Below, one piece after another: positions 1-7,352 of a DNA stretch of 22,840 bases; the stretch's first letter is position 1; each line of letters opens with the position of its first letter. The translations under genes and the position numbers were made by a program. The notes under the pieces were generated by a model. The model searched no databases. It was given only the letters and a program-made list of their open reading frames with translations, and was not told where the DNA came from. The DNA comes from Veillonella sp. DNF00869 (lineage in GTDB: Bacteria > Bacillota > Negativicutes > Veillonellales > Veillonellaceae), in contig NZ_KQ960750.1 in NCBI RefSeq assembly GCF_001553345.1, positions 1 through 22,840 of the forward strand, in the 5' to 3' direction.

Positions 1-190
1 ATAGGCCTGGGATCCCCAGTGAACCACTTTCATAGGAGCGAAGCAACGCATGAAAGTGTGTGAATCGGGGAGTTCGACCCGTAAGATTTTCTACGACCGA
101 AGGGGGTAAAGAAAATCCACAGCTAGGAATAAATAGGAAGTTGCAAATGACAAGGTACAAAGAGTGCCATTTTCCTCAAACAATAATAAT
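1..190 (+). ncRNA. 3' part of a structured RNA, possibly a raiA-type RNA
   Basis: There is no convincing reading frame here, but a dense run of helices is visible. They are CTGGG/CCCAG (7-11 with 15-19), CACTTTCAT/ATGAAAGTG (25-33 with 50-58) carrying an inner GCG/CGC (38-40 with 47-49), CGGG/CCCG (66-69 with 78-81) closing a loop with GTTCGA, and GATTTTCT/AGAAAATC (85-92 with 110-117). A strong terminator follows at 203-244, as expected for the end of an independent transcript. The window cuts the 5' part. The GTTCGA loop resembles a tRNA T-arm. Known raiA RNAs are about 200 nt, occur in Firmicutes and have a tRNA-like core, so raiA is my preferred but unproven identity. I see no RNase P, tmRNA or SRP signature motifs. 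The strand is chosen from the terminator position and is not certain. Confidence 0.5.
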
Positions 191-202
191 TTAGGGCAAT
201 AT

Positions 203-244
203 AAAAGACCATAATGAACTATATCAGTTCATTATGGTCTTTTT
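203..244. terminator. Bidirectional intrinsic terminator
   Basis: An 18-bp perfect inverted repeat (AAAAGACCATAATGAACT at 203-220, complement at 226-243) has a 5-nt loop. It ends in T-runs on both strands. It lies between the structured RNA on the plus strand and the convergent minus-strand gene at 257-985, and can terminate both. Confidence 0.9.
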
Positions 245-256
245 ACATATCAATAT

Positions 257-985
257 TTAATTCGCAACCTTTACTTCTAAAGATTGACCACGAACTTTAT
301 TTTGATCCATTGCTTGCGCCAATGTTTCAGGTGTTACTTCTAAATCTGTATCTTTTTGAACTGTTACTGTAAATAGTTGACCAGGTTCATAGTAAATATT
401 TTCTCCACGCATAAAGAATCCTCCTACTAATGAAACTACTGCCGTTACAGCAACAGCACCAGTGTCATCAGAACCATATCCATTTACATACCCGTTAAGT
501 GGAATAGTTACATTATTAAGAGTTTTAATACTTGGGATATCTATAATTAAACGGCCTCCTCGCCCAAACATACCATTCCCATGAGAATCAATCACTTTAC
601 CTCTAACTTCTTCACCTTTTGGAATAATGATTGTTCCATTAAGAATTAAATTATCAACAGTCCTTAGAACAAAGCTAGTATTTTTCTTACTTTTTTTAGA
701 GCTAATAGGTTGTGTTAATTCTAGTGTAATAGGTGTATCTTTGGGAATATAAAGGTTTCCCTTAGGGATGGTTCCTATTGTCATTGACTTTGGGGATACG
801 ATATCTTTTACTCTGTTAGAAATACTATTTGGATTTTCTTGAGGCTGCTTTTCTAATGCAGGATTTATTGTAGTTTTAATAGCTACATTAATATCGTGTC
901 CCTGCTTTGCATCTACTGTAGATGGTGATAGGCTAGCTGTTAATGCACTTACTAATAAAGCAATCATATAATACTTACGTTTCAT
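257..985 (-). CDS. Exported protein of unknown function
   Basis: This is a 242-residue protein. Its N-terminus is a clear signal peptide: MKRKYY, then a hydrophobic stretch to about residue 20, with a likely cleavage after STVDA near residue 26. The mature part is about 215 residues. It contains a beta-rich middle (NLYIPKDTPITLEL, then IIIPKGEEVRGKVIDS and FGRGGRLIIDIPSI) resembling exported proteins in which 'IPKGTxV' segments alternate with beta strands. A short hydrophobic, glycine-rich stretch (GAVAVTAVVSLVGGFF) lies near residues 176-191. The start is supported by a GGGGGTA ribosome-binding site on the minus strand (991-997). There is no operon partner in view; the gene is convergent with the RNA gene at the left edge. 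I do not recognise a specific function. A periplasmic or cell-surface location is inferred from the signal peptide. Confidence 0.75.
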   Translation of the reverse strand: MKRKYYMIALLVSALTASLSPSTVDAKQGHDINVAIKTTINPALEKQPQENPNSISNRVKDIVSPKSMTIGTIPKGNLYIPKDTPITLELTQPISSKKSKKNTSFVLRTVDNLILNGTIIIPKGEEVRGKVIDSHGNGMFGRGGRLIIDIPSIKTLNNVTIPLNGYVNGYGSDDTGAVAVTAVVSLVGGFFMRGENIYYEPGQLFTVTVQKDTDLEVTPETLAQAMDQNKVRGQSLEVKVAN

Positions 986-1149
986 AAAATATACCCCCTA
1001 TATAAATTATAATATATAAATATGCTTACAGAATATTATAATTTAGATTATTTTTCCACTTTCTTGACTTCATATAACCATAGATGAAAAGAAAAATATA
1101 GAATTAAGAGACCATTTGTAAACCCAACAATATTCCCCAAGGTTGCCTA

Positions 1150-1178
1150 TTGTCCTAAACCTCTCTACAAGGTATAAT
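1150..1178 (+). promoter_or_regulatory. Sigma-70 promoter of the ecf-truA operon
   Basis: TTGTCC (1150-1155), a 17-bp spacer and a perfect TATAAT (1173-1178) place the start of transcription near 1185, giving a leader of about 54 nt before ecfA1. Confidence 0.7.
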
Positions 1179-1224
1179 GAAGTAGATTGTAATACGAAGT
1201 AACAATTGTACTTACGTAGAGAGG
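1160..1224. repeat. Inverted repeat spanning the ecfA1 promoter and ribosome-binding site
   Basis: CCTCTCTAC (1160-1168) lies inside the -35/-10 spacer. Its exact complement GTAGAGAGG (1216-1224) covers the ribosome-binding site of ecfA1. The left arm is upstream of the predicted transcript start, so it cannot form an RNA hairpin with the right arm. A paired DNA operator is one explanation; chance is another. Confidence 0.4.
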
Positions 1225-1238
1225 AAATTAGATAAAAA

Positions 1239-2081
1239 ATGAAACAAGTTATGATCGCTACGGACCATATGAGTCATGTGTACCAAGACGAAATGGGCCG
1301 TGAGGTACACGCCTTACAGGATGTGAGCGTTCACATTCATGAAGGTGAGTTTGTCAGTATTATAGGGACCAATGGGAGTGGTAAAAGTACTCTAGCCAAA
1401 CATTTTAATGTCCTATTGCAACCTACATCTGGTACCGTTACCGTGTTAGGAATGGATACAAAAGAAGAACAATTAATTTGGAATATTCGCCAAAATGTGG
1501 GCATGGTATTCCAAAATCCAGATAATCAAATCGTGGCAGCCATTGTAGAAGAAGATGTGGCTTTTGGGCCAGAAAATTTAGGGGTACCAGCTCCAGAAAT
1601 TCGAGAACGTGTGGATGCCGCATTAGCAGCGGTAAACATGTCGGACTATGCTTTACATGGACCTCATCTATTATCAGGAGGGCAAAAGCAACGTATCGCC
1701 ATTGCTGGTGTTTTAGCGATGAAGCCGAAATGTATCATATTAGATGAGCCAACGGCTATGCTCGATCCCAAAGGACGCAAAGAAGTTATGGATACGGTGT
1801 ACCGTCTCAATAAAGAAGAAGGCATCACTATCGTATATATTACGCACTTTATGGAAGAGGCAGCCTTAGCAGATCGTATCATTGTGATGAAACAAGGTAA
1901 GGTCATCGATGAAGGAGCTCCAAAAGATGTATTTATGAATGTAGATACGTTAAAAGGTCTTGGTCTAGATGTACCGGTGCCGTCAGAGATTGCGGTGCGC
2001 TTACAAGAAAAAGGGGTAACTATGCCAAAGGGTATTACTACTAATGAAGAACTAGGGGAGGCCATATGTCAATTCAATTAG
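1239..2081 (+). CDS. ecfA1: ECF transporter ATPase subunit EcfA1
   Basis: This 280-residue ABC ATPase is one half of the heterodimeric motor of an energy-coupling factor vitamin transporter. It works at the inner face of the cytoplasmic membrane. All motifs are present: Walker A GTNGSGKST (residues 43-51), Q-loop Gln92, signature LSGGQ (145-149), Walker B CIILDEP (165-171) and the H-loop His203. The tail after residue 230 is the usual EcfA C-terminal extension. The start is preceded by GAGAGG about 14 nt upstream, a rather long spacing. The end overlaps the start of ecfA2 by 16 nt, indicating translational coupling. It is first in the operon ecfA1-ecfA2-ecfT-truA. No substrate-binding subunit is encoded in this operon, which points to a shared (group II) motor serving S subunits encoded elsewhere. 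Confidence 0.95.
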   Translation: MKQVMIATDHMSHVYQDEMGREVHALQDVSVHIHEGEFVSIIGTNGSGKSTLAKHFNVLLQPTSGTVTVLGMDTKEEQLIWNIRQNVGMVFQNPDNQIVAAIVEEDVAFGPENLGVPAPEIRERVDAALAAVNMSDYALHGPHLLSGGQKQRIAIAGVLAMKPKCIILDEPTAMLDPKGRKEVMDTVYRLNKEEGITIVYITHFMEEAALADRIIVMKQGKVIDEGAPKDVFMNVDTLKGLGLDVPVPSEIAVRLQEKGVTMPKGITTNEELGEAICQFN

Positions 2082-2935
2082 AACATGTCACCTACACCTA
2101 TGGACAGGGGACACCTTTTGAAAAAACGGCTCTTCACGATGTGAGCTTGACCATTCACGAAGGTGAGTTTGTAGGCATCATCGGCCATACCGGGTCTGGT
2201 AAATCCACCTTAGTTCAACATTTAAATGGCTTATTGCATCCTACTACAGGCACTGTGAAAGTGAATGGTGTGGACCTAGTAGGTAAAACAGAAACAGTAA
2301 AACAAACACGTCATAAAGTGGGTATGGTATTCCAATATCCAGAGCATCAACTCTTTGAGGAAACCATTGCTAAAGACATTGCCTTTGGACCTAAAAATTT
2401 AGGCTTTGATGAGGCAGAGGTGGACCGCCGTGTGCGAGAAGCCATGCAATTTGTAGGTTTAGACTACGATACCTATGCAGAGCGGTCTCCCTTCCATTTA
2501 TCGGGTGGACAAATGCGCCGTGTGGCTATCGCAGGGGTTATTGCCCTAGATCCAGACTATTTAATTCTTGATGAGCCTTCTGCTGGACTCGATCCATTTG
2601 GACGAGAAGAAATCTTTGGAGAAATTCTGAAACTACATAAGGAAAAAGGGATTACCGTTATCCTTGTGTCCCATAATATGGAAGATATTTCTCGCATGGC
2701 GAATCGATTGATTGTTATGCACCAAGGGCAAGTCTTATTAGATGGCAACCCTATTGAAATTTTCCATAATGACCGTGAGAAATTACAATCTGCTGGCGTG
2801 GATGTACCGCCATTGTCGCAAACCTTGCAAGCTTTGGCAGAACGAAATATTCCCGTTAATATCGACCGTGTTCATGTCCATGAGGCAGTAGCAGATATTT
2901 ACGAGTATCTCAAGGAGGTGCACCATGCTAAGTAA
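2066..2935 (+). CDS. ecfA2: ECF transporter ATPase subunit EcfA2
   Basis: This 289-residue partner ATPase of EcfA1 has Walker A GHTGSGKST (40-48), Q-loop Gln90, LSGGQ (145-149), Walker B LILDEP (166-171) and H-loop His203. The text around the signature (FHLSGGQMRRVAIAGVIA) is typical of EcfA2. The ribosome-binding site AGGGGAGG sits inside the end of ecfA1. The stop overlaps the start of ecfT by 11 nt. Both ATPase sites look intact, so neither subunit appears degenerate. It would pair with EcfA1 and contact the coupling helices of EcfT. Confidence 0.95.
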   Translation: MSIQLEHVTYTYGQGTPFEKTALHDVSLTIHEGEFVGIIGHTGSGKSTLVQHLNGLLHPTTGTVKVNGVDLVGKTETVKQTRHKVGMVFQYPEHQLFEETIAKDIAFGPKNLGFDEAEVDRRVREAMQFVGLDYDTYAERSPFHLSGGQMRRVAIAGVIALDPDYLILDEPSAGLDPFGREEIFGEILKLHKEKGITVILVSHNMEDISRMANRLIVMHQGQVLLDGNPIEIFHNDREKLQSAGVDVPPLSQTLQALAERNIPVNIDRVHVHEAVADIYEYLKEVHHAK

Positions 2936-3731
2936 TATTACCATTGGCCAGTACTTTCCAGGAGATTCCTTGTTACACCGCATGGACCCACGGGCTAAGA
3001 TTATAGCCACTATGATTTTCATCATTGCTATTTTCTTTGCGGACAGTTTGGTGACCTATAGCATTGTAGCAGCCTTTACCTTCGGATGTTTGGGGTTATC
3101 TCGTTTACCAGTGCGGCTGGTGTGGCTGTCTATAAAACCCTTGTGGATTATCATTGTATTCACCTTGGCTATTCACGTATTCACTACGCCGGGAGAATAT
3201 CTATTTACCTATGGTTGGCTTCATATCAGTCGAGAAGGTCTTAATTTGGGTGGCCTTATGGCAGGACGATTGATTTTCTTAATCGTATTCTCCTCCTTGT
3301 TGACCTATACAACATCGCCTATACGGTTGACGGATGGTATTGAAAGACTCCTAAATCCATGGAAACGTTTTGGCGTGCCAGCCCATGAATTGGCTATGAT
3401 GATGACCATTGCCTTGCGATTCATTCCGACACTATTAGAGGAAACAGACCGCATTATGAAAGCACAAGAATCCCGTGGTGCTGATTTTACTACAGGATCC
3501 TTACTGAAACGGGCTAAAAATATGGTACCTTTACTTGTGCCATTATTTATTAGTGCTTTCCGCCGTGCCGATGAATTGGCAGTAGCTATGGAATCTCGTT
3601 GTTACCGAGGTGGAGAAGGTCGTACACGGATGAAAGAATTACGCTATAGTCCATTAGATTTCTATGGTATTGGCGCTGTGGTGTTCGTAAGTATTCTCTT
3701 AGCTGTATTGCGGTGGGGACTTGGTATATGA
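2925..3731 (+). CDS. ecfT: ECF transporter transmembrane coupling protein EcfT
   Basis: This 268-residue membrane protein transmits ATPase movement to the substrate-binding S subunit. It starts with the family-typical GQYFPGDSLLHRMDPRAKI. Hydrophobic segments follow at about residues 28-58, 74-90, 107-125 and near the C-terminus (about 245-264). The two coupling motifs that dock on the ATPases are visible: QESRGAD at about residue 182 and AMESRCYRGGEGRT at about residue 223. A GGAGGT ribosome-binding site lies within the end of ecfA2. The stop TGA shares bases with the truA start (ATGA), so truA is translationally coupled. Confidence 0.95.
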   Translation: MLSNITIGQYFPGDSLLHRMDPRAKIIATMIFIIAIFFADSLVTYSIVAAFTFGCLGLSRLPVRLVWLSIKPLWIIIVFTLAIHVFTTPGEYLFTYGWLHISREGLNLGGLMAGRLIFLIVFSSLLTYTTSPIRLTDGIERLLNPWKRFGVPAHELAMMMTIALRFIPTLLEETDRIMKAQESRGADFTTGSLLKRAKNMVPLLVPLFISAFRRADELAVAMESRCYRGGEGRTRMKELRYSPLDFYGIGAVVFVSILLAVLRWGLGI

Positions 3732-4510
3732 CAAGAACCATACAACTCATCGTCGCCTATGATGGCACAGAGCTCTGTGGATACCAACGACAACAGAATG
3801 GACCTACGGTGCAAGGCTATTTAGAGGAAGCTTTATCTAAGGTTTGCAATGAGTCTATCACGATTTACGGGTCTTCTCGGACGGATGCAGGTGTCCATGC
3901 TAGAGGACAAGTAGTGGCATTCACTACTACGGGTAAGATTCCCGTAGATAATCTAATGAGAGCCCTCATTGCCCATATGCCACCCTATATCGTGGTCCGT
4001 GAGGCACAGGAGTTGCCATCGGATTGGAATCCACGGAATTATGTGAAAGGGAAGGAATACATTTACACCATTCATAATGATGCCGTGGTGGATCCACTAC
4101 AACTGCGTTATGCCTACCATGTGCGCAAACCATTGGATATATCGTCCATGAAGCAAGCCGCAAAGGCATTAGAAGGAACACATAATTTCAGTACTTTCAA
4201 AGGCCATAATACGACGATACAAGATCCAGTGAAAACCATGTACGCTGTAAAGGTATTCCAAGAGGGAACGACTGTCAGAATCCATGTATTAGGAGATGGA
4301 TTCGTGTATCACATGGTGCGGAATATAGCAGGATTCTTGGTGGATGTAGGCTTAGGCCGCTTTCAACCAGAGGACGTGCTATGTATCATAGCTGGTGAGA
4401 ATAGACAATTAATCGGGAAAACAGCGCCTGCCCATGGACTGTGTTTAGATACGGTGTTTACTGATAAGGCTAGCTTACAAGAGCGGGTACGGAGCATAGC
4501 GAACCTATAG
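3728..4510 (+). CDS. truA: tRNA pseudouridine(38-40) synthase TruA
   Basis: TruA converts uridines 38-40 of the tRNA anticodon stem to pseudouridine in the cytoplasm. The 260-residue protein begins MTRTIQLIVAYDGTELCGYQ and has the catalytic motif SSRTDAGVHARGQV, with the catalytic aspartate at residue 53. Other family segments are NPRNYVKGKEYIYTI, the FSTFKG stretch and HMVRNIAGFLVDVG near the C-terminus. I chose the ATG at 3728, which overlaps the ecfT stop. A GTG at 3713 would add five residues not expected in the family, and GGTGGGG ends about 9 nt before the chosen ATG. truA following ecfT is a common Firmicutes arrangement. No frameshift or missing residue is visible. Confidence 0.95.
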   Translation: MTRTIQLIVAYDGTELCGYQRQQNGPTVQGYLEEALSKVCNESITIYGSSRTDAGVHARGQVVAFTTTGKIPVDNLMRALIAHMPPYIVVREAQELPSDWNPRNYVKGKEYIYTIHNDAVVDPLQLRYAYHVRKPLDISSMKQAAKALEGTHNFSTFKGHNTTIQDPVKTMYAVKVFQEGTTVRIHVLGDGFVYHMVRNIAGFLVDVGLGRFQPEDVLCIIAGENRQLIGKTAPAHGLCLDTVFTDKASLQERVRSIANL

Positions 4511-4570
4511 GCAGACATGCAGGTATGTATAAGGAGTATCTGCAACAGATAGAAAGTCGTTATGTAATTG

Positions 4571-4599
4571 TTGTGAAACATCACATTTGTTAATATATA
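4571..4599 (+). promoter_or_regulatory. Predicted promoter of the small acidic protein gene
   Basis: TTGTGA (4571-4576), a 17-bp spacer and TATATA (4594-4599) are good sigma-70 matches. They place the transcript start close to 4606, at the first base of the hairpin described next. Confidence 0.5.
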
Positions 4600-4605
4600 A
4601 GTGTA

Positions 4606-4620
4606 GCCCTACGATAGGGC
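4606..4620 (+). other. 5' leader hairpin
   Basis: GCCCTA/TAGGGC closes a 3-nt loop (CGA). It has no T-run, so it is not a terminator. It would lie at the extreme 5' end of the transcript if the predicted promoter is right, and could act as a 5' stabilising hairpin. Confidence 0.4.
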
Positions 4621-4640
4621 GTACAATGTAGGAGGTTATC

Positions 4641-4943
4641 ATGAAAGAAGACGGAATCCACACACATATTGCGATCAAAATGCCAGAGTATATTATTGAT
4701 GTAGATGAATTGGTGAATGATCCGGTGAATCGTCGTAAATTAGCTCGATTCATTATGAAACGCCATTTAGATATGGACAAAATTATTGAAGAATTTGTGA
4801 ACAATCCAGAGAATGAAGCGGAGTTAATGCGTTTTGCAGCGTCTGTGGTATTCTCTAAAACAGGCCGCGATATGAACGAATATAGCGAAGATTTGTTGCC
4901 ATTGTTCTTTGAAGAAGCAGTATACGAAGACGACTTGCTGTAG
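4641..4943 (+). CDS. Small acidic protein of unknown function
   Basis: This 100-residue cytoplasmic protein has no signal peptide or membrane segment. It is strongly acidic and mostly helical by composition. The central part is DVDELVNDPVNRRKLARFIM and HLDMDKIIEEFVNNPENEAE. It contains two similar short stretches (ELVNDPVNRRKLARF and EFVNNPENEAELMRF, about residues 23-37 and 51-65), suggesting a duplicated helix-turn unit. GGAGG lies 5-6 nt before the ATG, a very good ribosome-binding site. It is 130 nt downstream of truA and appears to have its own promoter. The reading frame looks genuine from the ribosome-binding site and composition, but I do not recognise a family and offer no function. 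Confidence 0.75.
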   Translation: MKEDGIHTHIAIKMPEYIIDVDELVNDPVNRRKLARFIMKRHLDMDKIIEEFVNNPENEAELMRFAASVVFSKTGRDMNEYSEDLLPLFFEEAVYEDDLL

Positions 4944-5008
4944 TATAAGGGTTGGGGTTAGGTCCGATTCCTGTTGATTAGAGCCGTATGAAATACATAC
5001 GAAATACT

Positions 5009-5036
5009 ATGAAAGGGCCCTGTGGGCCCCTTTCAT
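5009..5036. other. GC-rich hairpin without a T-run
   Basis: ATGAAAGGGCCC (5009-5020) pairs with GGGCCCCTTTCAT (5024-5036) with one bulged base. No T-run follows, so it is at best a weak terminator or an RNA 3' stabiliser for the gene at 4641-4943. Confidence 0.45.
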
Positions 5037-5128
5037 TGATGTATAGAGAGATCTGCCTATTGTCATGTAAAACAAGTTGGCAATTACTCTTATATGAGTA
5101 GTGCTAGCATGTATTATAGAATCTAAAA

Positions 5129-5168
5129 AATAGAGGAAAGCTGATGATGGAATCAACTTTCCTCTATT
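5129..5168 (-). terminator. Terminator of the purine permease gene
   Basis: AATAGAGGAAAG (5129-5140) pairs with CTTTCCTCTATT (5157-5168). Read on the minus strand the stem is followed by six T, so it is a good terminator for the gene ending at 5203. It may also stop plus-strand transcription. Confidence 0.8.
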
Positions 5169-5202
5169 GTATTTGGAGTTATTTTATATGTTATTTAGTA
5201 TG

Positions 5203-6573
5203 TTATTCAAACCAAATGTATTTTGCCAATACAATCGCACCTAGTACATACATAAACCAGTGTACATCTTTATGACGGCCAGTGATAAACTTCATCAAAG
5301 GATATACAATAAGACCAGCAGCAACACCATTAGCAATACTGTATGTAAATGGCATTAATACAATAACTAAGTAGGCAGGGAAACCTTCCGTCCAATCGGA
5401 GAAGTCGATTTCACGGATAGCTTCCATCATTAGCGCTCCTACTAAAATAAGTACAGGAGCTGTAGCTGCATTCGGAACTAATGCGATTAATGGAGCAAAG
5501 AATAGACAAAGAATAAACATGATGCCGCAAGTAACAGCAGTCAATCCTGTACGACCGCCAGCACCTACGCCAGCAGCACTTTCAACGAATGCAGTAATTG
5601 TGCTAGAACCAAGCATAGCACCGAAGCTAACGCCAAGGGAGTCTACAATCATAGCTTTACCAAGACCTGGGAATTCACCCTTTTTAGGGTCTGCAATGCC
5701 TGCTTTAGAGGCAGTAGCAATCAGTGTGCCCATGGAGTCAAAAAGCTCAACGAAAGTAAATGAAAAGATAATAGTAATAAGTCCAACATGGAATGCTGAT
5801 GAAATATCCAATTCCATAAAGGCAATTTTACTGAAATCAGGGACTGCTATAATGCTTAAAGATTCTGGTAAAGTAGCGATACCAGTCACATAAGCAATGA
5901 TAGATGTGATGATAACACCAATTAATAGAGATCCAGGGACACGACGAGCCATGAGAGCGGCAGAGAAGAACAAAGAGAAAAGAGATAAAAGCACTTCAGG
6001 ATTGCTTAAGTTTCCTAATGTTAATAAGGTTTCTGATGCAGCTGGTGCTCCATGACCTTTGGCAGTTACAATGTCGTTCAATGTACCAGGTTGTAAGGAT
6101 AAGGCGATAGTCATAAGTCCAGATAGTTTCAAACCAATGATACAAATGAACAAGCCAATACCTACGGTGATAGCAATCTTTAAAGAAGAAGGAATTGCTT
6201 CAATAATAAGTTGACGGATTTTCGTCAGAGTCAGTACAAGGAATACAAGACCAGAAATAAATACAGCACCTAATGCTGTTTGCCATGTTAACCCCATACC
6301 TAGAACTACGGTGAAGGAATAAAAAGCTAATAGGCCAACTCCTGGTGCTAAAGCAATAGGATAATTAACAAATACTCCCATGGCAATGGTGACTAAACCA
6401 CCACCCAAGGCTGTAGCAATTAATACAGCATCTTTATCCATACCAGCTAGGCTTAGTAAGTTGGGAGCTAATAGCAAAATATATGCCATCGTAATAAAAG
6501 TCGTCAGTCCTGCTAGTATTTCTGTACGGACTGTAGTATTTCGCTCCTTTAAGGCGAATACGCGTTCTAACAT
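5203..6573 (-). CDS. NCS2-family purine permease (AzgA/PbuG-like)
   Basis: This 456-residue polytopic membrane protein most likely imports hypoxanthine, guanine or adenine by proton symport. Family marks in order are the N-terminal EILAGLTTFITMAYILL (residues 18-34), the APGVGLLAF segment (76-84), FVELFDSMGTL (about 272-282) and ESAAGVGAGGRTGLTAV (about 328-344). About 12-14 hydrophobic segments are visible. Length is normal for the AzgA branch. In the first signature the usual asparagine (APGMGLNAF in relatives) is leucine here (residue 82), which could affect substrate choice. The start follows an AGGAGG ribosome-binding site on the minus strand. The gene stands alone, convergent with the plus-strand small protein gene. 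I saw no purine riboswitch upstream. Which base is carried cannot be read from the sequence. Confidence 0.9.
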   Translation of the reverse strand: MLERVFALKERNTTVRTEILAGLTTFITMAYILLLAPNLLSLAGMDKDAVLIATALGGGLVTIAMGVFVNYPIALAPGVGLLAFYSFTVVLGMGLTWQTALGAVFISGLVFLVLTLTKIRQLIIEAIPSSLKIAITVGIGLFICIIGLKLSGLMTIALSLQPGTLNDIVTAKGHGAPAASETLLTLGNLSNPEVLLSLFSLFFSAALMARRVPGSLLIGVIITSIIAYVTGIATLPESLSIIAVPDFSKIAFMELDISSAFHVGLITIIFSFTFVELFDSMGTLIATASKAGIADPKKGEFPGLGKAMIVDSLGVSFGAMLGSSTITAFVESAAGVGAGGRTGLTAVTCGIMFILCLFFAPLIALVPNAATAPVLILVGALMMEAIREIDFSDWTEGFPAYLVIVLMPFTYSIANGVAAGLIVYPLMKFITGRHKDVHWFMYVLGAIVLAKYIWFE

Positions 6574-6905
6574 GGTGAACCTCCTAGTAATAAATAAAAT
6601 TACATCCTTATTGTAGCATAGACTAGAAGGTTAGGATAGGTTTTTTGAGTCAATTTATTTAAAAAAATTATAAAACTTATAAAATTATATAAATTATACT
6701 AATAAGTTTATAATGGAGTACATTAGTAGGCGACACTGGTTTTCAGTATGTGTAAATATACAAAATATATTGCTTATATGCGTATTGTGAGTGTTACTTA
6801 TGCAATATAGGTACTAAATATGTACACAATCTATATAGACAAAATTCGTTGTTCTATATATAATATAGATTAGGTATAAATCCTACTTTTGAAGAGGTAT
6901 TATTT
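6574..6905. other. Divergent regulatory region between permease and Rrf2 genes
   Basis: This 332-bp stretch has no gene. The left part holds the permease ribosome-binding site and an extended -10 element on the minus strand (TGCTACAAT, complement at 6610-6618). Bases 6650-6715 are very AT-rich. Bases 6767-6808 contain a 7-bp inverted repeat (ATATTGC/GCAATAT). The right part holds the Rrf2 promoter. I see no RNA gene or riboswitch. Confidence 0.5.
6828..6871 (+). promoter_or_regulatory. Promoter and candidate operator of the Rrf2 gene
   Basis: TAGACA (6836-6841), a 17-bp spacer and a perfect TATAAT (6859-6864) form a strong promoter. A 9-bp perfect inverted repeat, AATCTATAT (6828-6836) and ATATAGATT (6863-6871), brackets it and overlaps both promoter boxes. 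This would suit autoregulation, which is known for many Rrf2 proteins, but the arms are AT-rich. Confidence 0.55.
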
Positions 6906-7322
6906 ATGAAAATTTCTACTAAAGGTCGATATGCATTACGCGTGCTAGTTGATTTGGCAGAGCACAGTGTAGATCGCAATGTATCTATTCGTGAAATGGC
7001 GGAGCGCCAAAATATTTCTGATAAATATTTAGAAGGAATTGTAGCACGATTGAGTGCAGCAGGATATGTAAAAAGTGTTCGTGGTAAGTATGGTGGTTAC
7101 CAACTGACAAAAGAGCCAAAAGACTATACGGTCTATGATATTCTTGCTGCTACAGAAGATTCTATTGCAGTTGTAGCTTGCTTAGAGGAAGATGTGAACA
7201 CATGTCCGATGAGCGAAGGATGCCGTACATTGCCATTATGGGAACATCTACAAAATCATTTGCGTGAATATATGCAAAGTTTAACGCTTCAAGATGTTAT
7301 TGACCGACATTTTTCAGTGTAA
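6906..7322 (+). CDS. Rrf2-family transcriptional regulator with three cysteines (IscR/CymR type)
   Basis: This 138-residue winged-helix DNA-binding protein begins MKISTKGRYALRVLVDLAEH. It has the Rrf2 recognition region (SIREMAERQNISDKYLEGIVARLSAAGYVKSVRGKYGGYQL, residues 27-67). The C-terminal half carries Cys92, Cys100 and Cys106, close in arrangement to the [2Fe-2S] ligands of IscR (spacing 8 and 6 here, 6 and 6 in E. coli IscR). Iron-sulfur sensing is therefore plausible. Bacillus CymR lacks these cysteines. No isc/suf or cysteine synthase gene is adjacent, so the regulon cannot be read from context. The next gene, a MarR regulator, starts 30 bp downstream and is probably co-transcribed. 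The inverted repeat over its own promoter suggests autoregulation. Confidence 0.9.
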   Translation: MKISTKGRYALRVLVDLAEHSVDRNVSIREMAERQNISDKYLEGIVARLSAAGYVKSVRGKYGGYQLTKEPKDYTVYDILAATEDSIAVVACLEEDVNTCPMSEGCRTLPLWEHLQNHLREYMQSLTLQDVIDRHFSV

Positions 7323-7352
7323 GTTGTAAGAAAGAGGTAAGGGAATTTTAGG

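Noticed and set aside
1..120. RNase P RNA, tmRNA or SRP RNA at the left edge
   Set aside because: The signature motifs of these RNAs (for example the RNase P ACAGAA region, the tmRNA acceptor end, the SRP GGTCCGGAAGGAAGCAGC core) are absent from the visible part.
1664..2065. 133-residue minus-strand reading frame opposite ecfA1
   Set aside because: It lies entirely opposite a strongly conserved ABC ATPase, lacks a ribosome-binding site and shows no family features.
5519..5893. 124-residue plus-strand reading frame opposite the purine permease
   Set aside because: It is the antisense shadow of a conserved membrane protein and its composition (Pro/Ala/Thr rich) is typical of such shadows.
6574..6720. 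Possible purine riboswitch upstream of the NCS2 permease
   Set aside because: I searched both strands for the conserved junction and loop pattern of purine riboswitches and saw none; the stretch is simply AT-rich.
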